Positions 59,880-64,000 of a stretch of 64,000 nucleotides of DNA are shown one piece after another. Positions within the stretch are counted from its first letter, which is position 1. Every line of letters begins with the position of its first letter. This stretch comes from Toxotes chatareus (lineage: Eukaryota > Chordata > Actinopteri > Toxotidae). A program made the translations under genes and the position numbers. The stretch covers positions 21,038,001 to 21,102,000 of the forward strand of contig CM028895.1 of the NCBI GenBank assembly GCA_016801885.1. The letters are read 5' to 3'. The notes beneath the pieces are model-generated. The model did no database searches, had not been told where the DNA came from, and was given only the letters and a program-made list of their open reading frames with translations.

Positions 59880-60145
59880 ATGCATCGTCAGCCCCATCCA
59901 ACACCTTTGGGATGACCTGGACTGAAGACTGCAAGACAGACCTTATCACCAACATCAGTGATGGACCTCACTGACATTCTGGTGTCTGAACGGGAGCAAA
60001 TCCCTGCAGCCAGGTTCCAAACCAGAGGAGTGGAGGCTGATAGGCATCACATTAATGGTCATGGTGCCGTAACTGATGTTCAGCTATCACCTATGGCTGG
60101 AATGTTGGGGTGTCCACATACATTTGACCGTGAACAATGGCCAGA
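59880..60145 (+). mobile_element. Tc1-like transposase 3' fragment and terminus
   Basis: The start translates near 'PIQHLWDDLD', the C-terminal block around the third catalytic acidic residue of Tc1-like transposases. The end, 'ggggtgtccacatacatttg', matches the common terminal phrase of such elements. It is heavily decayed. Confidence 0.55.
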
Positions 60146-60451
60146 AACAATAAAATCAATATCCTGACAAATAAATGCGCCATCTTGTAGAAAATGTCCA
60201 GTCTAAATGAATCACCATCAATAAAACATTCTGCAAATGGGGAGAGAATTATATGTGTTTCTAATGCAGTCTGCTTTGTTTCAGAGAGTTTCAAGAAACA
60301 GCAAATGTCTGAAAGCTGTTGGCTTTCACTGGAAATCTTCTCACCTTTGTGTCCTAAATATACTAATAATTTAAGGATTTTTTTTTCACCAAATGTTTTT
60401 GTCTTTCTTGATAACTACACAGCTGTCCTTCAGCCTCATCATGCATGTGTG

Positions 60452-61740
60452 CTACACATATGCAGAGTCACTGGACTGAGTGCGCCCAAAGTTTGGCATA
60501 CTCATCCTGGGCAAGTCTTTGTTCCGGATCTCATAAATGGACTTCCTCCTGGCCTGCACTCCTCTCACAGCAGTTTTGATCTTCCTCCAGCCGAGATGGT
60601 TGAGCTCTGCCAAGTTTAGCACCACGCAAATGCCACTGACCGCAAACATGAAGACTAGAAACACCGTCTTCTCTGTGGGCCTGGAAACGTAGCACTCTAC
60701 ATCTTTTATGCAAGGGTATCGATCACACTCATACACTGCAGGGACGTTGAATCCATACAGGAAGTATTGACCCACCAGAAACCCTATCTCTAGTGCATTT
60801 CTGAACACCACCTGGATGATGTAGAACCTGGAGATGCCCTCCTGCCTTCTCATTTTTGACTTTGTGGTTCGCAGGGCTGAGCTGGGGATGTCCTTGACCT
60901 CCAGGCAATCGGGTTCTGCCTCTTTGTTGGAGTTTTCAGTGTTCTGAAGGACTCCGTTGACAATGGTGTTCTTGATCTTCTTGCTGTCATCTCTTTTCAT
61001 GGAGTCTTGGTCCTTGTCCAGGGAGAGGTACACTGTGGAATAGCGCCGCTCCCTCTGCTTGGCAGACTGGTGCACAGAGTAAGTGATGAAGCAGAGGCTG
61101 GGGCAGCACACCATGATGATCTGAAACACCCAGTATCTGATGTGGGAGATGGGGAAAGCCTTGTCGTAGCAGGCCTGGTTGCAGCCCGGCTGTAAGGTGT
61201 TACACACAAACATGGACTGCTCGTCATTGTACACAGTCTCTCCGACTATTGCCACAATCAGAATCCGGAAGATCACTACCACGGTCAGCAGGATCCTGTG
61301 GAAAAATTAGAAAAAGAAATATATTCACTTTTACAGTAGTTGTGTTAGTTTAACACTCCCTTTCTGTGGACCAGCCTTAAAATCACACACCCAAAATAAA
61401 ACAGTTATATTCTTGAGCCCCTTTGAATACACATGTGATCCTGGTCTCTTCTTTAAGGAAACTCTTTGGAGTTTATCATTAAGTCAGAATTAGTCTTAGT
61501 GATACTAAACCTGTCATGTCATGTCATGTCACAAGCATGATTGTGTTTTTCAATGGAATATATGCCTGTAACTGCCTGGTGAGCTTTCAGTGGGAGCACA
61601 GCCAAAAGGCAGGACACACCCTGTTTCAAATTTAGTGATGATAACTCTTAATCTGAGCATTCTCCATTTTTTTCCCAAGGTTTCATCTGCAGCCAAAGGG
61701 AGATGACAGGAGAGGAAGCTTTTCAGCATTTCAGCTACAC

Positions 61741-61802
<62 letters not shown>

Positions 61803-63664
61803 CATCTCTGCTCTTTTTCCTATAAATACTAGATAATTTAAAAAATCCTCCTGGTTAAACTGTTCAAAATCAGCACATTTACTATTTGAAACTGGTAATG
61901 TGGTGTTGGAGGTGGATGTCCTTTTGCTTTACAGGGTCGAGATCCCTGATGGGAGATGTCAGGTCGTCCATGCTGAGCTGTAGCTCGTATTAGAGGCATA
62001 GCTTAGAATGACTTATATTTTGACTTCTTATATTTGGTTGTTTCATGTTTAAGGCTTTAGTCAGTGATGTAGTGAACAGGTGGAGGAAAGCACTAGTTTG
62101 CTTTTATATGTTTTAGCTTCTTCACTGCATGTCCCTTTACATTTATATTACATTTCTACGGAGTATTATTCCATAATGGCATAAATGTTGGTTCCAGTAT
62201 ATTGTCTGTGAAAAAATGAACTTGCAGAATTTAAACCTGCTTGAGTTATCCATCATGGTGAACATCGCTTCTGCTTTTAGTGTTGTTATATTGTGTTGAG
62301 TGCAGGTGATTCAAATCAAGCTGCACTTTAGCTGCATTACTTGCTGTGATTATATCATTTACACAACAGTAAATGCAGGGGCGGTGTTCTCTGTGATGAA
62401 CTACCTCAAGCAAGTGTGCAACACAGACTGTTGTCAAACAGACAGAAAGCATTAGTACATGATTTTCCAAATTCCAAAGTTTTCATGTTGTACTGACATG
62501 GAAACAAATACCTAAGGGGAAAAAAATCGACTCAAGATGCCCCAAACCCATAAACATCCTCTTCTGTTATTGAGTGTTGTTTTCAGCTGCATAGATGTTT
62601 CAAAACGATGAACTTCTGTGAGTGCCGAGAAAACTGTTTAGAATTATCTTTGACTGTTAAACCAAACTTCTGTAACATTATATTAAATGAACATAAAGAT
62701 GTTGCTGTTCTTATGTATCCCTTAAAAGGTGCACAATTGTCTCAACCATGTTTAAAGTTGGATTCTTTCCTTCCACAGCATACAGTGTTCAGCTTTTCTA
62801 AAACGTCATCCTATAAAGAGTTTCTAAGTGGTAACTAACAGCTTCTGCCATTATTCTGAGAAATGAACATGAGCAGGGTTTGAAAACAAATCTCAGCCCT
62901 AGAAAAATAAAGACAATCTGTCCTAAGTAATGGTTACTATGATCCTTCACTAATGCTTTATAAATCACTTATAAACCATAATAAGGGATAAGAAATATTT
63001 TTGGCTGTCAGGTTTTGGAAAATCTCTCCAGAGATTGCTCTTCAGTTCGTCAGGGAGACAGTTTGACCAGTAAACCTGCCTCATTAATGGTGTATAACTG
63101 ATCTTTGAAGCATTAATGATTTATGAGCCAATGATAAGGCCACTCCTTATAAACCCTTTATGAAGGGTGCCTTCATTAAAGAGCGCTTCCACAGGCAGAC
63201 CATCAGTCAGGTATAGGAGGGGGTTGTGTAAGGTGACGGGGAGGCATTTGACCCTGAGCGACTGTCCACTGAGGGACCTGTCCAGTGCTGAAATGGAAAA
63301 ATGACCAGTCTAATCCGACGGTGCTCCTCTGACAGTCTAATTCCTCCTAATGTAAATATACACACGTGCCCTCAACATTATCTTCAAAGATGAAATCACG
63401 TAACCCCCTCCGTTGGACGTTTTGTACAACCTTTGGTTTGAATAATCAAACAGGACTACTTCTTGTGAATATTATATGTGGTTGTCTTCATCTCTGCACG
63501 TGGCTGCATTCTGACCTCCACACAAAAACTCTTAACCTTTTACAGAAGAGAGAAAGACGAGCACTTCTTTCTTTCTTTTCTCGTAACTCTTACCTTCCGA
63601 TCATAGTAGAGTGCTGCTGGACAGCCGCCTCCAAGAGACGCTCTAATATGGTCCATTCCCCCAT
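60452..63664 (-). CDS. gjd2: Gap junction delta-2 protein (connexin 35/36)
   Basis: Two coding exons: 63664-63594 ([17 protein letters not shown]..., donor gtaag) and 61295-60452 (acceptor ccacag, stop TAG). They are spliced inside an arginine codon and give 304 residues, the usual Cx35 length. Visible parts: the N-terminal helix; four membrane segments (about residues 20-40, 76-98, 185-210 and 245-268); extracellular loop 1 with [12 protein letters not shown]; loop 2 with [12 protein letters not shown]; the cytoplasmic kinase site RRYS; a basic amphipathic segment [18 protein letters not shown] (calmodulin/PKA region); and the PDZ ligand SAYV that binds ZO-1 in Cx36. Connexin 36 forms neuronal electrical synapses and beta-cell junctions. 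The intron after exon 1 is diagnostic for the delta-2 group, since most connexins have one coding exon. Teleosts have several gjd2 paralogues; which one this is was not decided. Confidence 0.96.
61296..63593 (-). other. gjd2 intron 1
   Basis: 2298 bases bounded by GTAAG and CCACAG on the minus strand. It holds the (TA)n(T)n tract at 61742-61802 and otherwise no recognisable repeat or RNA. Open frames such as 62608-62838 are incidental. Confidence 0.85.
61742..61802. repeat. (TA)n followed by poly-T
   Basis: About 33 bases of TA then 28 T within the gjd2 intron. In the gene's sense this is poly-A followed by (TA)n. Confidence 0.95.
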
Positions 63665-64000
63665 GATTGTTCATTCGGAGAAGATCACGCTGAGGCGCAG
63701 TTTGTGCACAAAAACGGATCTTATGATTTTCCCTCTGTGTGTCCGAAAGCGCCGACAGTATCTAATGAATGCATAGATGTGTGCGTGCGAGCATGTGGCT
63801 CCCGCTGTGAAGCTCTGTGAGCAGCCTGAGCGCGCCCGTCCCCTCCGCTCTCCAGGCACGCTCCTCAGCGCCTGTGCCGGTGCATGAGAGACTGAGCGCA
63901 GTGTGGAGCGCACCGCTCAGCGCTAATCCCACTTTAAGTCGACGCTTTTGCGTCACACGTACCGGTTGGTGTGTTGGAGAGGCCAGGGAAGCACGCCTGT
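63665..64000 (-). promoter_or_regulatory. gjd2 5' UTR and proximal promoter region
   Basis: Upstream of the start codon, the sequence from about 63780 to 63960 is rich in CpG and GCGC ('gagcgcgcccgtcccctccg', 'gcgcaccgctcagcgct'), in contrast to the AT-rich surroundings. No TATA box is obvious. A CRE-like TGCGTCA lies at about 63948. No transcription start can be fixed from sequence alone, and the region may continue past the window. Confidence 0.6.

Overview
The window looks like a gene-poor, transposon-dense piece of a teleost fish genome, probably percomorph. The reasons are the mix of L2, Rex1/Babar and L1-like LINEs, sushi-type Ty3/gypsy elements, hAT and Tc1-like relics, a tRNA-headed short repeat ending in GGATGG units, and one recognisable host gene, a connexin-35/36-type gap junction gene (gjd2) on the minus strand at the right end (60452-63664). 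No bacterial features are present.

Left part (1-23425). After scattered short repeats and a solo gypsy-type LTR (4493-4983), an L1-like LINE lies on the minus strand. It is split in two: ORF2 at about 5040-8213, ORF1 at 22553-23308. The split is explained by one 13.7-kb DNA element (8225-21952) with 385-394-bp terminal inverted repeats and a 6-bp target duplication (ATTAAG), inserted a few bases upstream of the LINE ORF2 start. The element carries two convergent, intron-containing genes: a retroviral-integrase-like transposase (six recognisable exons, 12144-18919, plus strand) and a small protein ending in a RING-like cysteine cluster (four exons, 21313-19121, minus strand). It was later hit by a near-complete L2 LINE (8700-11830) and by a sushi-type gypsy element (12846-17566). 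The gypsy element is itself interrupted by an L2 3' end and is associated with loss of part of the transposase core.

Middle part (23426-60451). This is non-coding host DNA with nested elements. The clearest is an hAT element (31589-38008) with an 8-bp duplication (AGTGTCAC), inserted in the loop of a palindromic repeat. Inside it are a Rex1-type LINE, an L2-type LINE that splits a transposase codon region, and within that a solo LTR flanked by GACTA. Further right are LINE 3' ends, several solo LTRs (one with clean CAGTC duplications), a retrovirus-like LTR with U3 direct repeats, a 27-bp-arm hairpin, an 823-bp TA-flanked MITE and several microsatellites.

Right part (60452-64000). gjd2 has the usual two coding exons, an intron at the vertebrate connexin-36-type position, all four membrane segments, both extracellular cysteine triplets and the C-terminal SAYV PDZ ligand. 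Its CpG-rich upstream region runs off the end of the window.

All coordinates for degenerate elements are approximate unless a duplication or splice site is cited. No database search was possible.
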